Translations under genes and position numbers: made by a program | In this document: positions 9,013 to 17,328 of the stretch, in pieces | How the letters are laid out: every line of letters starts with the position of its first letter | How positions within the stretch are numbered: position 1 is the first letter of the stretch | Notes under the pieces: model-generated | What the model was told of the DNA's origin: nothing | Seen by the model: the letters and a program-made list of their open reading frames with translations, nothing else | Database searches by the model: none | Assembly (NCBI RefSeq): GCF_008035925.1 | Contig: NZ_CP036264.1 | Coordinates: 4,028,402-4,092,401, forward strand | Direction of reading: 5' to 3' | Length of the DNA stretch: 64,000 bases | From: Stieleria maiorica | GTDB taxonomy: Bacteria; Planctomycetota; Planctomycetia; Pirellulales; Pirellulaceae

Positions 9013-10707
9013 CTAGAGAGCCTCGCCCTTGGAAACGCGGAGCACTTCGTCGATGCTGGTCATGCCCGCGATCACTTTGTCCCAGGCATCCATCCGCAGC
9101 GTCCGCATGCCGGCGTCCACCGCGGCTTTGCGAATCACCCAGCTGCTGGCGCGATCTTGGGCCAGCTGACGGATTTCGTCGTTTGTGACCAACAACTCGT
9201 AAATACCCATCCGCCCGGAATAGCCCAGGTTGCGACATTCACGACAACCGACGGGCCGGTACCAGGTGAAGTCTCCCGCGCGATCCCAAGGAAAATCCTG
9301 GGGCACTTCGTCCGGCGACGGCTTGAACGCTTCTTTACAGTGCGGACACAGTCGACGCAGCAGCCGCTGGGCCATCACGCCTTCGACGGTTCCCGCGACC
9401 AGGAACGGTTCGACACCCATGTCGCCCAATCGGGTGAACGCCCCCGAGGCGTCGTTGGTGTGCAAGGTGCTGAACACCAAGTGCCCGGTCAACGAAGCCT
9501 GGATGGCGTTTTCGGCGGTTTCCAAGTCGCGAATTTCCCCCACCAGCACGATGTCGGGGTCATGCCGCAAGATGCTTCGCAGCGACGCGGCAAAGGTGAA
9601 TCCGATCTTAGAGTGGACTTGGATTTGATTGATTCCGTCCAGCTGGTATTCGACCGGGTCTTCGGTGGTGATGATCTTGGTTTCTTCGCTGCGGATCTGC
9701 AGCAAACTGCTGTACAGCGTGGTGGTTTTACCGCTACCGGTCGGACCGGTGACCAGGATGATCCCGTGCGGCAACTCGATCAGTTTGCTGTAGGTTTGAT
9801 AGATTTCATTGGACATCCCCAACTTGCCCAGATCGAAGACCATGGCGGATTTGTCCAACACCCGCATGACCAATCCTTCGCCGTGGATCATCGGGATCAC
9901 ACTCAAACGAATGTCCACCTCGCGGCCGTGGACACGCAATTTGATGCGACCGTCTTGAGGCAATCGTTTCTCGGCGATATTCAGCCGGGCCATGATTTTC
10001 AAACGACTGATGATGGCGGCCTGGAACCGATTGATCTCCGGCGGCGTGGGCTGGCGGTGCAGGATCCCGTCGATGCGATAGCGGACCAATAAGCCATCGG
10101 CTTGGGATTCGATGTGGATGTCGCTGGCCCGCGTTTCGATGGCTTCGAGCAAGATCTCGTTGACCAAACGCACGACCGACGCTTCCTGAGCCATCTCGCT
10201 CAGTTCGCTGCCATCGGTTTCCAGTTCCTCCAGCAGTTCGACGTCTTCATCATCCGAGACGGCCGCCATCAAGTCTTCGACGGTCTCGCTGCCGACCCCC
10301 AAATGCCGCTTCATCAGCCGTGCGATCTCGCCGCGTTGGGCGACGATCGGGATGATGTTTTTGCCCGTTGCCGCACTGGCTTCATCCAGCGGGTACAAGT
10401 CCAGCGGGTTGGGCGTTGCGACGACGACCGAGCCGTTTTGGAATCGGATCGGAAACAGGGACTGTCGATAGATCAACCGCTGGGGGAAACCTTCCAAGGC
10501 GGACAGGTCGATCTCGGCGTCCCGCAAGTCGACGAAATCCAGCCCGACTTCTTCGGCAAGTGCCTCCAGCGCCTCGCGTTCGCCGACGAATCCTTTTTCG
10601 ACAGCGGCCTGGACGATATCGGGCGCGTTGCTGGCTTGTGTATCGGCCAGCTGCGCGTCGCTTAGCAGACCGCGTCGTCGAAGTATCTCACCTGCTCGCA
10701 TGATCAT
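9013..10707 (-). CDS. Type II secretion/type IV pilus assembly ATPase (GspE/PilB)
   Basis: A 564-residue ATPase. An N-terminal GspE-type regulatory domain (MIMRAGEILRRRGLLSDAQL) precedes the motor domain. The motor shows Walker A GPTGSGKTTTLYS, an Asp box TTEDPVEYQLDGINQ, Walker B ILRHDPDIVLVGEIRD, a His box STLHTNDASGAF, and a tetra-cysteine zinc site CPHC...CREC near the C-terminus. It powers pseudopilus or pilus assembly at the inner membrane. The ATG at 10707 is preferred because the conserved domain starts there; the open frame extends upstream only into the low-complexity end of the secretin-like gene. ATG at 10701 is an alternative. Confidence 0.95.
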   Translation of the reverse strand: MIMRAGEILRRRGLLSDAQLADTQASNAPDIVQAAVEKGFVGEREALEALAEEVGLDFVDLRDAEIDLSALEGFPQRLIYRQSLFPIRFQNGSVVVATPNPLDLYPLDEASAATGKNIIPIVAQRGEIARLMKRHLGVGSETVEDLMAAVSDDEDVELLEELETDGSELSEMAQEASVVRLVNEILLEAIETRASDIHIESQADGLLVRYRIDGILHRQPTPPEINRFQAAIISRLKIMARLNIAEKRLPQDGRIKLRVHGREVDIRLSVIPMIHGEGLVMRVLDKSAMVFDLGKLGMSNEIYQTYSKLIELPHGIILVTGPTGSGKTTTLYSSLLQIRSEETKIITTEDPVEYQLDGINQIQVHSKIGFTFAASLRSILRHDPDIVLVGEIRDLETAENAIQASLTGHLVFSTLHTNDASGAFTRLGDMGVEPFLVAGTVEGVMAQRLLRRLCPHCKEAFKPSPDEVPQDFPWDRAGDFTWYRPVGCRECRNLGYSGRMGIYELLVTNDEIRQLAQDRASSWVIRKAAVDAGMRTLRMDAWDKVIAGMTSIDEVLRVSKGEAL

Positions 10708-10843
10708 CGAATCGGTTTTTCCGGTGTTCTTCCAAAGAATGATGCTTCGATTGTACCGTGTGAAGCGAGCAAACGTTGTCGGCCGGGGACGGTGCATCAT
10801 GAACCGTCCCCGCGGCCGTCGTGAAACGTTCTCGCGATCCGGA

Positions 10844-13800
10844 TCAGCGTCCGCCGCCGGGACGTCCGCCACCGCCGCCGGGTCGACCACCGCCGCCACC
10901 GCCGAACGGCGATCCCCCACCGCCGCCGGGCCGTCCGCCGCCGAATCCACCGAATCCGCCGGGCCGGCCACCTCCGCCACCGAATCGTGCTCGGAACGCT
11001 TCGATCCGTTGTCGCATCGCGTCGGCCGCATCGGAGCTGTTGTTGTTGTCACCGTCGGAGCGGGTTCCCGGGGTGCTCGATGAACTGGAGCTGCTCTCCT
11101 TGGTTTCCACTTTCGCGCTCAGGATCGCTTCGAGTGCTTGGACGATCGTGTTTCCGTTCAGTGTTCCGGGCAACGTGTAGACCACGGTTTCGTCTTCGTT
11201 GACGCGACCGCCTTGATCGAGTGCCTCGACCAGAATCTGAATCTCTTCGAAATCCTTCGTCGTCGCGGTAACCACCAAGGAGTTGCTTCGTGTGTCGACG
11301 GCCACGACGATTTTGGATCGTTCGCTCTTGGCCGCTTCGGAGCCGCCGCCGCGACCACCGCGACCACCGCGCAGGGCCGCGATGAAATCTTCCGGCGAAG
11401 GTTGGCCGCCGCCGCGTCCACCGCCGCCGCCACCGCCGTTGCTGCGGCCCTGATCGGCCCCGCCCATGCGATCGGCATAGACCTCTTTGACCACCTTGGC
11501 GATTTCCGTCGCATCCTGGTACAGCACGGGAATCATCCGTGGGGTCGATGACAATTCGATGTCCTCGGGGCTCTCTTCGATGTCCAGTTTTTCGAGCACC
11601 ATTTCGATGACCTGCAGATCGACTTCGTTGGCCTGGACGAACAAGGCGTTCAGTCGCAGGTCGGGGACGATGCTGACCGAACCGGTCGATGTCAAAATCG
11701 ACTTGGACGTGGATGTCTCGCCGCCACCGCCGCCGGCCATTCCCATCAATCCGCCCAGCATGCCGCCGCCGAGTCCTCCGGTGATCGTGTCGGTCAGGCT
11801 GCTCGATGAATCGCCGCCGCCGAGAATGCTGGCGATCATTTCAGCCGCCACATCGGCTTTGAGGTACTTCAGCCAATAGATCGTCGGCAATTCGCTCTGG
11901 GCGCCCATCGGGCCGATCAGCTGTGACAACAGCTCTTCGAGTTCATCCAACGCTTCGGTGTCGTCCGATGCGATGCGAATTCCGTTGGGCGTCAACTCGA
12001 TCATGATGTCCGGGCTCTGTGACACCGCCACCGGCTGTGTGTTTGCGGCCGAATCCTCGCCGACCGGTTCAGTTCCGGCCGTTGCCGCCGGGGCTTGGGT
12101 CAGGTAATAGAAGCGTCGTGAATCGAATCGGCTGGCATCCAGGTTGCTGCTTCCTTCGCGTGTTGATGGCGGTGTCTGCGTGTCCGAGTCCGAGGGAGCC
12201 CGCTGGATCTTGCGTTCGCGGATCCGGTTGGATTCGATACCGCCGGAGGGAGAAAGCACACGGATCGCGTTGTCGCGTCCCGTCATCCGCCAATACAGTT
12301 GCAGCTGTCGCAAGGCGTCTTCGGCTTGTCGACCGCTGAGCGGCAACAGGCGGACCTTTCCGCTTAGCAATCCGTCACTGCCGGTGCCGTCAAGTTGTTC
12401 GAGCAGCCGCCGGACCTGTTCGATTTCGTCTTGGGAGCCACGGACCCACAACTTGCCGGTGGCCGGATCGCCATCAACGATCGGCCCGTTGGTGTTTTCT
12501 TCGGTGACGCCGAAATACTTGTTGATCGTCAGCAGTGCTTGGGCGGGGTCGATGCGTTTGAGTTGAAACACCTCGAAATTCTCGCCACTGCCTTCCATCT
12601 TGGCGATCACCTCGGTGATCTGTTTGTGCGTGTTGGGGGTGGCAAAGGCGATGATCGCGTTGGTGGCCGGATCGATCGCCACGCGGGTTCCCGGTTCGTC
12701 TTGCAGCAGCGTTTGCAGCACCTCAAACACGGTCGCGGGATCCGCCACTCGCACGAAATGGGTTTGGAACACGGGGCGAGCGACTTCGGCTTCGCTCGCA
12801 TCGGCGGCACCTTCGAGCGGCTGGTCGGCTTTGGCGATCAGGTTTTCAAGGATGCTGACTTTGGATCGCAGTCCGGTGGCGTAGATGCGGTCGCCGTAAA
12901 GGCCGACGGAGATTCGAATGTCGTCGTTGGAATTTTCGTCGGATTCCAAGCCCAACAACGGCCGAGCGGTTTGCAACAGTTCCTCGGCGCTACGGTGCTG
13001 CAGCTTGATCTCATGCACCTCCTGGTCGGACTGCTTGATGACCTCGCGGATCGCGACCAGTTTCTCGGCCCGTTCGGTCACCTTGGCTTGGCGGGCGCTG
13101 TCCAACACGATCACCCGCCCCCACGGGCCGACCATTTGGGGCAGCTGGGTCTTCGCTTCGTCGGGGGTCATGCTGCCGAGCGGAAAGATCGCCGTGACGA
13201 TGTCGCTCTTGCCGCGCGACTCCAGCTCCTCCAGCGGAACCAGGTCCGCCAACTCGCTGATCAGCTTGTCGGCGTTTTCCACTTCCAAATCGACCAGGAA
13301 CAGCATCCGTCCACGTCGCACCAACGCGTATCCGCGGTCCAACAGCAATCGATTCAGCAGGTCCAGCGATTCGGCGACCGTGTACATCCGGTTGCGATCG
13401 ATGAAGGAGATGGAACCTTCGGGATAGCGATCGATCTGCAGCGACAAATCGCCCTCGGTCGCCATCCAGTTCAGCACATCTTTCCAACTGGCTCCGGTGA
13501 AATTGAATCGCAGCAGGTTCTCGCGGGGACGGTCGAGCTCTTCCAGCAGGATCCGCGCGGCCTCTTCCGGTGTCACGTCCGTCCCGCGTGCGTCGGAGGT
13601 GTAACCGGGCCCGGCCGTTTGATCCGACGGCGAGGGGGCCGCCTGTTCGCCGGCCGCATCAACCGAATCGGGGTCCGCGGCGGTCGGTCGTGCGTTCTGC
13701 TCGGCGTCGCCTGATGCGTCGCCTGATGGTCTTTGTTCCTGTGCCGCAACGCTGGACATCGACGCGGCCGCTGCCAGCATCGAAACGAGCAGAAGTCGGA

Positions 13801-13900
13801 GGACCGATCCGGCCAGCCGGGCAGATTGCCGGGGCCGGCGGCAGGAGGTCGCATCGCGGGGGGCTTGGCTGTCCGAGCACGATGTAAGGTGAAAATGCAT
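10844..13900 (-). CDS. Secretin N-domain protein (GspD-like) with Gly-rich tail and no visible pore domain
   Basis: A 1018-residue exported protein with a signal segment near residues 30-55 (LRLLLVSMLAAAASMSSVAA). It holds an STN/N0-like region (SWKDVLNWMATEGDLSLQID) and several secretin-N-like repeats, for example IVTAIFPLGSMTPDEAKTQL, THFVRVADPATVFEVLQTLL and the FEVFQLKRIDPAQALLTINK block. Further modules follow around TIYWLKYLKADVAAEMIASI and KIVVAVDTRSNSLVVTATT. The C-terminal ~70 residues are Gly/Arg/Pro repeats. I see no secretin beta-barrel signature (VPxLxxIPxLGxLF). It heads the GspE-GspF cluster and may form a periplasmic scaffold. The start at 13900 was chosen to keep the signal sequence near the N-terminus; an in-frame start at 14029 is less likely. 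Confidence 0.85.
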   Translation of the reverse strand: MHFHLTSCSDSQAPRDATSCRRPRQSARLAGSVLRLLLVSMLAAAASMSSVAAQEQRPSGDASGDAEQNARPTAADPDSVDAAGEQAAPSPSDQTAGPGYTSDARGTDVTPEEAARILLEELDRPRENLLRFNFTGASWKDVLNWMATEGDLSLQIDRYPEGSISFIDRNRMYTVAESLDLLNRLLLDRGYALVRRGRMLFLVDLEVENADKLISELADLVPLEELESRGKSDIVTAIFPLGSMTPDEAKTQLPQMVGPWGRVIVLDSARQAKVTERAEKLVAIREVIKQSDQEVHEIKLQHRSAEELLQTARPLLGLESDENSNDDIRISVGLYGDRIYATGLRSKVSILENLIAKADQPLEGAADASEAEVARPVFQTHFVRVADPATVFEVLQTLLQDEPGTRVAIDPATNAIIAFATPNTHKQITEVIAKMEGSGENFEVFQLKRIDPAQALLTINKYFGVTEENTNGPIVDGDPATGKLWVRGSQDEIEQVRRLLEQLDGTGSDGLLSGKVRLLPLSGRQAEDALRQLQLYWRMTGRDNAIRVLSPSGGIESNRIRERKIQRAPSDSDTQTPPSTREGSSNLDASRFDSRRFYYLTQAPAATAGTEPVGEDSAANTQPVAVSQSPDIMIELTPNGIRIASDDTEALDELEELLSQLIGPMGAQSELPTIYWLKYLKADVAAEMIASILGGGDSSSSLTDTITGGLGGGMLGGLMGMAGGGGGETSTSKSILTSTGSVSIVPDLRLNALFVQANEVDLQVIEMVLEKLDIEESPEDIELSSTPRMIPVLYQDATEIAKVVKEVYADRMGGADQGRSNGGGGGGGRGGGQPSPEDFIAALRGGRGGRGGGSEAAKSERSKIVVAVDTRSNSLVVTATTKDFEEIQILVEALDQGGRVNEDETVVYTLPGTLNGNTIVQALEAILSAKVETKESSSSSSSTPGTRSDGDNNNSSDAADAMRQRIEAFRARFGGGGGRPGGFGGFGGGRPGGGGGSPFGGGGGGRPGGGGGRPGGGR

Positions 13901-14495
13901 TGATTGCGGCGGTTTTTCGAAGAAGTGGAAGAGATTCCGGCTGAAAGGGCCTGCGGACCGGCCCATTCTAATCGCCCACCATCGAATCTCCCGGCACCAA
14001 TCGTGCCAGAATTCGGCGCTGGAAATCACGCGACCGGTCTACTTTTGTAACCAAGCGCCCCGGTCAGGGTTTCTCCCCCGATCGCCGATTTCGCTCGATT
14101 CCTGCGGTTTTCATGGCAAGAGGGCGACAATCGAGGCTTGTTTGAGTGGGGCCTGTTCGAGTGGGGCCTGCTCAAAAGGCCCTGATGGATGCGTCGGGCC
14201 GGATTCGCCCTGCGAAAGGGAGGTCCTGCGGTTTTTGACTGCTGAAATGTCGGTCGTAGGGGCTGGGGAACGATTCCGGTCGTCGCAGCGGTTGAAAAAG
14301 GCACCGGGGAGTCAAAAAAACTGACCAAGCGTTGCGTTCGGTTCTACGAACACGAGTTTTCTATTGGTACGATACGCATTCGGCCGACGTGAGAATCGAA
14401 CGCGGATTCGAACGACTACATGATAGGGAAGCGATGCCGGCTTGCCGCAGGAAACCACCACGAGCAACTGATCGAACGCTCGAATCGAAGGGAAC
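13901..14495. other. Divergent intergenic region
   Basis: Nearly 600 bases between the divergent gspD-like and map genes. I see no convincing gene. It contains two tandem 15-base units (GAGTGGGGCCTG at 14144-14155 and 14159-14170) followed by a small GGGCCT...AGGCCC hairpin. Promoters for both genes should lie here but I cannot place them with confidence. Confidence 0.5.
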
Positions 14496-15302
14496 ATGAC
14501 AGGAATGCTGCAAAAGCAACGAAAACTGATCCTCAACGAGCGTCAACGCGATGCGATGCGTCACGCCGGACGCGTCAACGCCAGCTTGATGGACTACATC
14601 CGACCCCACATCAAGGCCGGAATCACGACGGGGCGAATCGACGAGATGATCGCCCAGTGGACTCTGGACAACGGTCACACCGCGGCGACGCTGGGGTATC
14701 AAAACTACCCCAAAAGCTGTTGCACGAGCATCAACGAAGTGATTTGCCATGGCATCCCTGACGAGCAAGAACTTCAAGAAGGCGACATCGTCAATATCGA
14801 CGTGACCACCATCGTCGACGGCTGGCATGGGGACCAAAGCGAAACGTTCTTGATCGGCGAAGTTTCCGAGGAACGCCGGGCGGTCACCCAATGTGCGTTC
14901 GATTGCATGCACATGGCGATCGATGCGTTGACCCCCGGCTGCACCGTTTCCAAGATCGGGGAAACGATCGTCCCCGAAGCCCACCGTCGCGGGTTCTCTG
15001 TCGTCCGCGAATACGTCGGACACGGTCTGGGAAAACAGTTCCATCTGGACCCCTCGATCCCGCACTTCCCGAATCGACAAAGCCGCATCGATCGACTGTT
15101 CCCGGGGATGTGCTTCACCGTCGAACCGATGATCAATGCCGGAACACGCTACGCACGCTGCGACAAATCCGACGGCTGGACGGTGCGCACCAAAGACGGG
15201 CGTCCGTCGGCTCAGTTCGAACACACCGTGCTGATGACCGAGGACGGCCCGGAAATTCTGACCCAATGCAATGACGGCCCACGCAAAGGCCATCAGTTCT
15301 AA
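14496..15302 (+). CDS. map: Type I methionine aminopeptidase
   Basis: A 268-residue cytoplasmic enzyme that removes the initiator Met from nascent proteins. The five metal ligands of the family are all visible: Asp in NIDVTTIVDG, Asp in WHGDQSETFLIG, His in GHGLGKQFH, Glu in CFTVEPMI and Glu in QFEHTVLMTEDGPEIL. KSCCTSINEVICHGIPD is the conserved substrate-pocket block. The ATG at 14496 follows a GAAGGGAAC ribosome-site-like stretch. The ThuA gene starts 43 bases downstream on the same strand. Confidence 0.97.
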   Translation: MTGMLQKQRKLILNERQRDAMRHAGRVNASLMDYIRPHIKAGITTGRIDEMIAQWTLDNGHTAATLGYQNYPKSCCTSINEVICHGIPDEQELQEGDIVNIDVTTIVDGWHGDQSETFLIGEVSEERRAVTQCAFDCMHMAIDALTPGCTVSKIGETIVPEAHRRGFSVVREYVGHGLGKQFHLDPSIPHFPNRQSRIDRLFPGMCFTVEPMINAGTRYARCDKSDGWTVRTKDGRPSAQFEHTVLMTEDGPEILTQCNDGPRKGHQF

Positions 15303-15345
15303 AGCTCGTTCTCTCTCTGACAGCCCTCCACCGAAGACCAGCACC

Positions 15346-16200
15346 ATGAAGTCGCTCCACCGTCTCGCCGCCTGCGCCCTGCTGACCTGTGCCGTCCTGT
15401 TCAACCCCGCTCCGTCCAGCCACGTCCAAGGCCAAGACAAGCCGCTGAAGGTGCTGCTGGTCGCCGGCGGCTGTTGCCACGATTACGCGACGCAAACCAA
15501 GCTGCTGAAGGAAGGGATCGAGAAACGGATCAACGCCGAAGTGACGGTGGAATTCAATCCCAGCAAGACGACCGGCACGAGGTTCGAGATCTATGAATCC
15601 GACGACTGGGCCGAAGGTTACGACGTGATCGTGCACGATGAGTGTTCGGCCTCGGTCACCGAGCGGCCCTACGTCAATCGGATCCTGGCGGCTCATCGTG
15701 CCGGCGTTCCCGCGGTCAACCTGCACTGCGCGATGCATAGCTATCGCTGGGGCGATTTCCGCAACCCCGTCGAAATCGGGGCCGAAAACGCCGGCTGGTA
15801 CGAAATGATCGGTGTCCAATCCACCGGCCATGGTCCGCAATCACCGATCGAGGTCAACTACACGGCACCGAATCACCCGATCACCAAGGGGCTGGTCGAT
15901 TGGACCACGATCAACGAGGAACTTTACAACAACATCCGTGTGTTCGGTAACACGGAAGTGTTGGCCACCGGCGATCAAATGCAAGCCCCGCGAAAACGAG
16001 ACTTGCAAGCGAACCCGGATGCCAAACCCAAGTCCGCCATGGCGGTCGTGGTTTGGACTAATCTGTACGGGCCGAACAAGACGAAGATCTTCAGCACCAC
16101 ACTCGGCCACAATAACGAAACCGTCGGCGACGACCGCTATCTGGACCTGCTGTGCCGCGGAGTGTTGTGGGCAACCGACAACTTGAATGCCCAAGAATAG
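15346..16200 (+). CDS. Secreted ThuA-domain protein
   Basis: A 284-residue protein with a cleavable signal (MKSLHRLAACALLTCAVLFN, cleavage near SSHVQGQ). The ThuA glutamine-amidotransferase-like fold is indicated by LKVLLVAGGCCHDYATQTKLL, VIVHDECSASVTERPYVNRI, PAVNLHCAMHSYRW and a late LGHNNETVGDDRYLDLLCRG. ThuA proteins are linked to trehalose and other sugar use, and planctomycetes carry many secreted paralogues; the substrate is unknown. Start chosen at 15346 because it gives the signal peptide. It ends convergently with egtD. Confidence 0.9.
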   Translation: MKSLHRLAACALLTCAVLFNPAPSSHVQGQDKPLKVLLVAGGCCHDYATQTKLLKEGIEKRINAEVTVEFNPSKTTGTRFEIYESDDWAEGYDVIVHDECSASVTERPYVNRILAAHRAGVPAVNLHCAMHSYRWGDFRNPVEIGAENAGWYEMIGVQSTGHGPQSPIEVNYTAPNHPITKGLVDWTTINEELYNNIRVFGNTEVLATGDQMQAPRKRDLQANPDAKPKSAMAVVVWTNLYGPNKTKIFSTTLGHNNETVGDDRYLDLLCRGVLWATDNLNAQE

Positions 16201-16228
16201 TAGTCCACGTCAACTTGGTTTCCGGGTC

Positions 16229-16288
16229 GTGGACGAGGCGACGAGTCCATACGGATTGCCAGCCGCCCGGACTCCTCGCGTCGTCCAC
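16229..16288. repeat. Hairpin repeat, copy 1, between convergent genes
   Basis: GTGGACGAGGCGACGAGTCC at 16229-16248 pairs with GGACTCCTCGCGTCGTCCAC at 16269-16288. It occupies the 87-base gap between thuA and egtD, with the egtD stop codon at its right edge, so it could serve as a bidirectional terminator. A copy with about 56 of 64 identical positions lies at 30958-31021. Confidence 0.8.
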
Positions 16289-17289
16289 TACCGTTTACCC
16301 GAACCTTGAGGCGCGACGAAAGTCTCGTCTTCAGCGACCACCAAGTGCAGCACGGCGAACAACCGATCGTCGTCGATCCAGCTGCGATGCAGTTCCAACC
16401 CCGCACGGGCGGCCAGTTGAGCAAATCCGTCGACCGTGTATTTGTGCGAGTATTCCGTGTGGATCATTTCGCCACGCCGGAGCGGAAACGTCTCGCCATC
16501 GATCCGAATGACTTGCTCGGTCATCGATCGGATGTAAATCTCGATCCGTGAAGCGTCTTGATTGAAAAACGCGACGTGTTCAAACGCATCGACGTCGATT
16601 TCCGCATCCAGTTCGTTGGCGATTCGATGCAGCAAATTCAAGTTGAACGCCGCCGTGACGCCGGCGGCATCGTCATAGGCTCGTTCTAAGACGTGCACGT
16701 CTTTGACCAAGTCGATGCCGATCAGCAGCCCCCCGCCACAGCCGCACAAGTCAGTGATCGATTGCAACAGAATCTCAGCGTGGAGCGGCTCGAAATTGCC
16801 GATCGTCGATCCGGGGAAATAAACCGCACTGTGGGTCGGGGCGACGCGCGAGCGGGGCAACGAAAACGGGCGGGTGAAATCGGCCGTGACCGGTAGGATT
16901 TCGATCTGCGGGTAGTCGTCGCGAAGTTGATCGGCGACCTGGTGCAGGTGACGGTGGGAGATGTCGACCGGAACGTAAGCCACCGGGTCGATTAAATGGT
17001 CCAGCAAGATTCGTGTTTTCACACTGCTGCCGCTGCCGTATTCCACCAGCATCGCACCGGCACCGATCTGTGCCCCCATTTCGGCTGCATACCGATCCAT
17101 GATCGCCTGTTCGGTGCGGGTCAGATAATACTCGTCCAGTTCACAGATCTGGTCGAACAACGCCGAACCGCGTTTGTCGTAGAAGTACTTGCATGGCAGA
17201 CGTTTGGGGAAATCACTCAGCCCCTCAATTACGTCGTGCTTGAAGGCCCGTCGCTGTGACGATGCTGGCGGTCGTGCAGTTTTGAACAA
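16288..17289 (-). CDS. egtD: L-histidine N(alpha)-methyltransferase
   Basis: A 333-residue SAM-dependent enzyme that trimethylates histidine to hercynine, the first step of ergothioneine synthesis. Family blocks are clear: LSDFPKRLPCKYFYDKRGSALFD, EYYLTRTEQAI, LVEYGSGSSVKTRILLDHL (SAM site), FPGSTIGNF, LLIGIDLVKD and C-terminal HTEYSHKYTVDGF. The only workable start is TTG at 17289, an unusual codon, with a weak ribosome site. It follows egtB by 39 bases on the same strand, giving a two-gene ergothioneine unit. Confidence 0.95.
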   Translation of the reverse strand: MFKTARPPASSQRRAFKHDVIEGLSDFPKRLPCKYFYDKRGSALFDQICELDEYYLTRTEQAIMDRYAAEMGAQIGAGAMLVEYGSGSSVKTRILLDHLIDPVAYVPVDISHRHLHQVADQLRDDYPQIEILPVTADFTRPFSLPRSRVAPTHSAVYFPGSTIGNFEPLHAEILLQSITDLCGCGGGLLIGIDLVKDVHVLERAYDDAAGVTAAFNLNLLHRIANELDAEIDVDAFEHVAFFNQDASRIEIYIRSMTEQVIRIDGETFPLRRGEMIHTEYSHKYTVDGFAQLAARAGLELHRSWIDDDRLFAVLHLVVAEDETFVAPQGSGKR

Positions 17290-17328
17290 GGTGAATGCCC
17301 GGTGGAGTTGTCGATCAGTGAGCAGCGT

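Noticed and set aside
10708-11052. Upstream extension of the GspE ATPase
   Set aside because: The extra 115 residues are Ala/Asp-rich out-of-frame reading of the secretin-like gene; the conserved domain starts at 10707.
10821-11180. Proline-rich plus-strand reading frame
   Set aside because: It is the reverse reading of the Gly-rich codons at the end of the secretin-like gene.
12395-13714. 439-codon open frame on the plus strand
   Set aside because: It is antisense to the secretin-like gene, with His/Gln-rich sequence typical of shadow frames and no recognisable domain.
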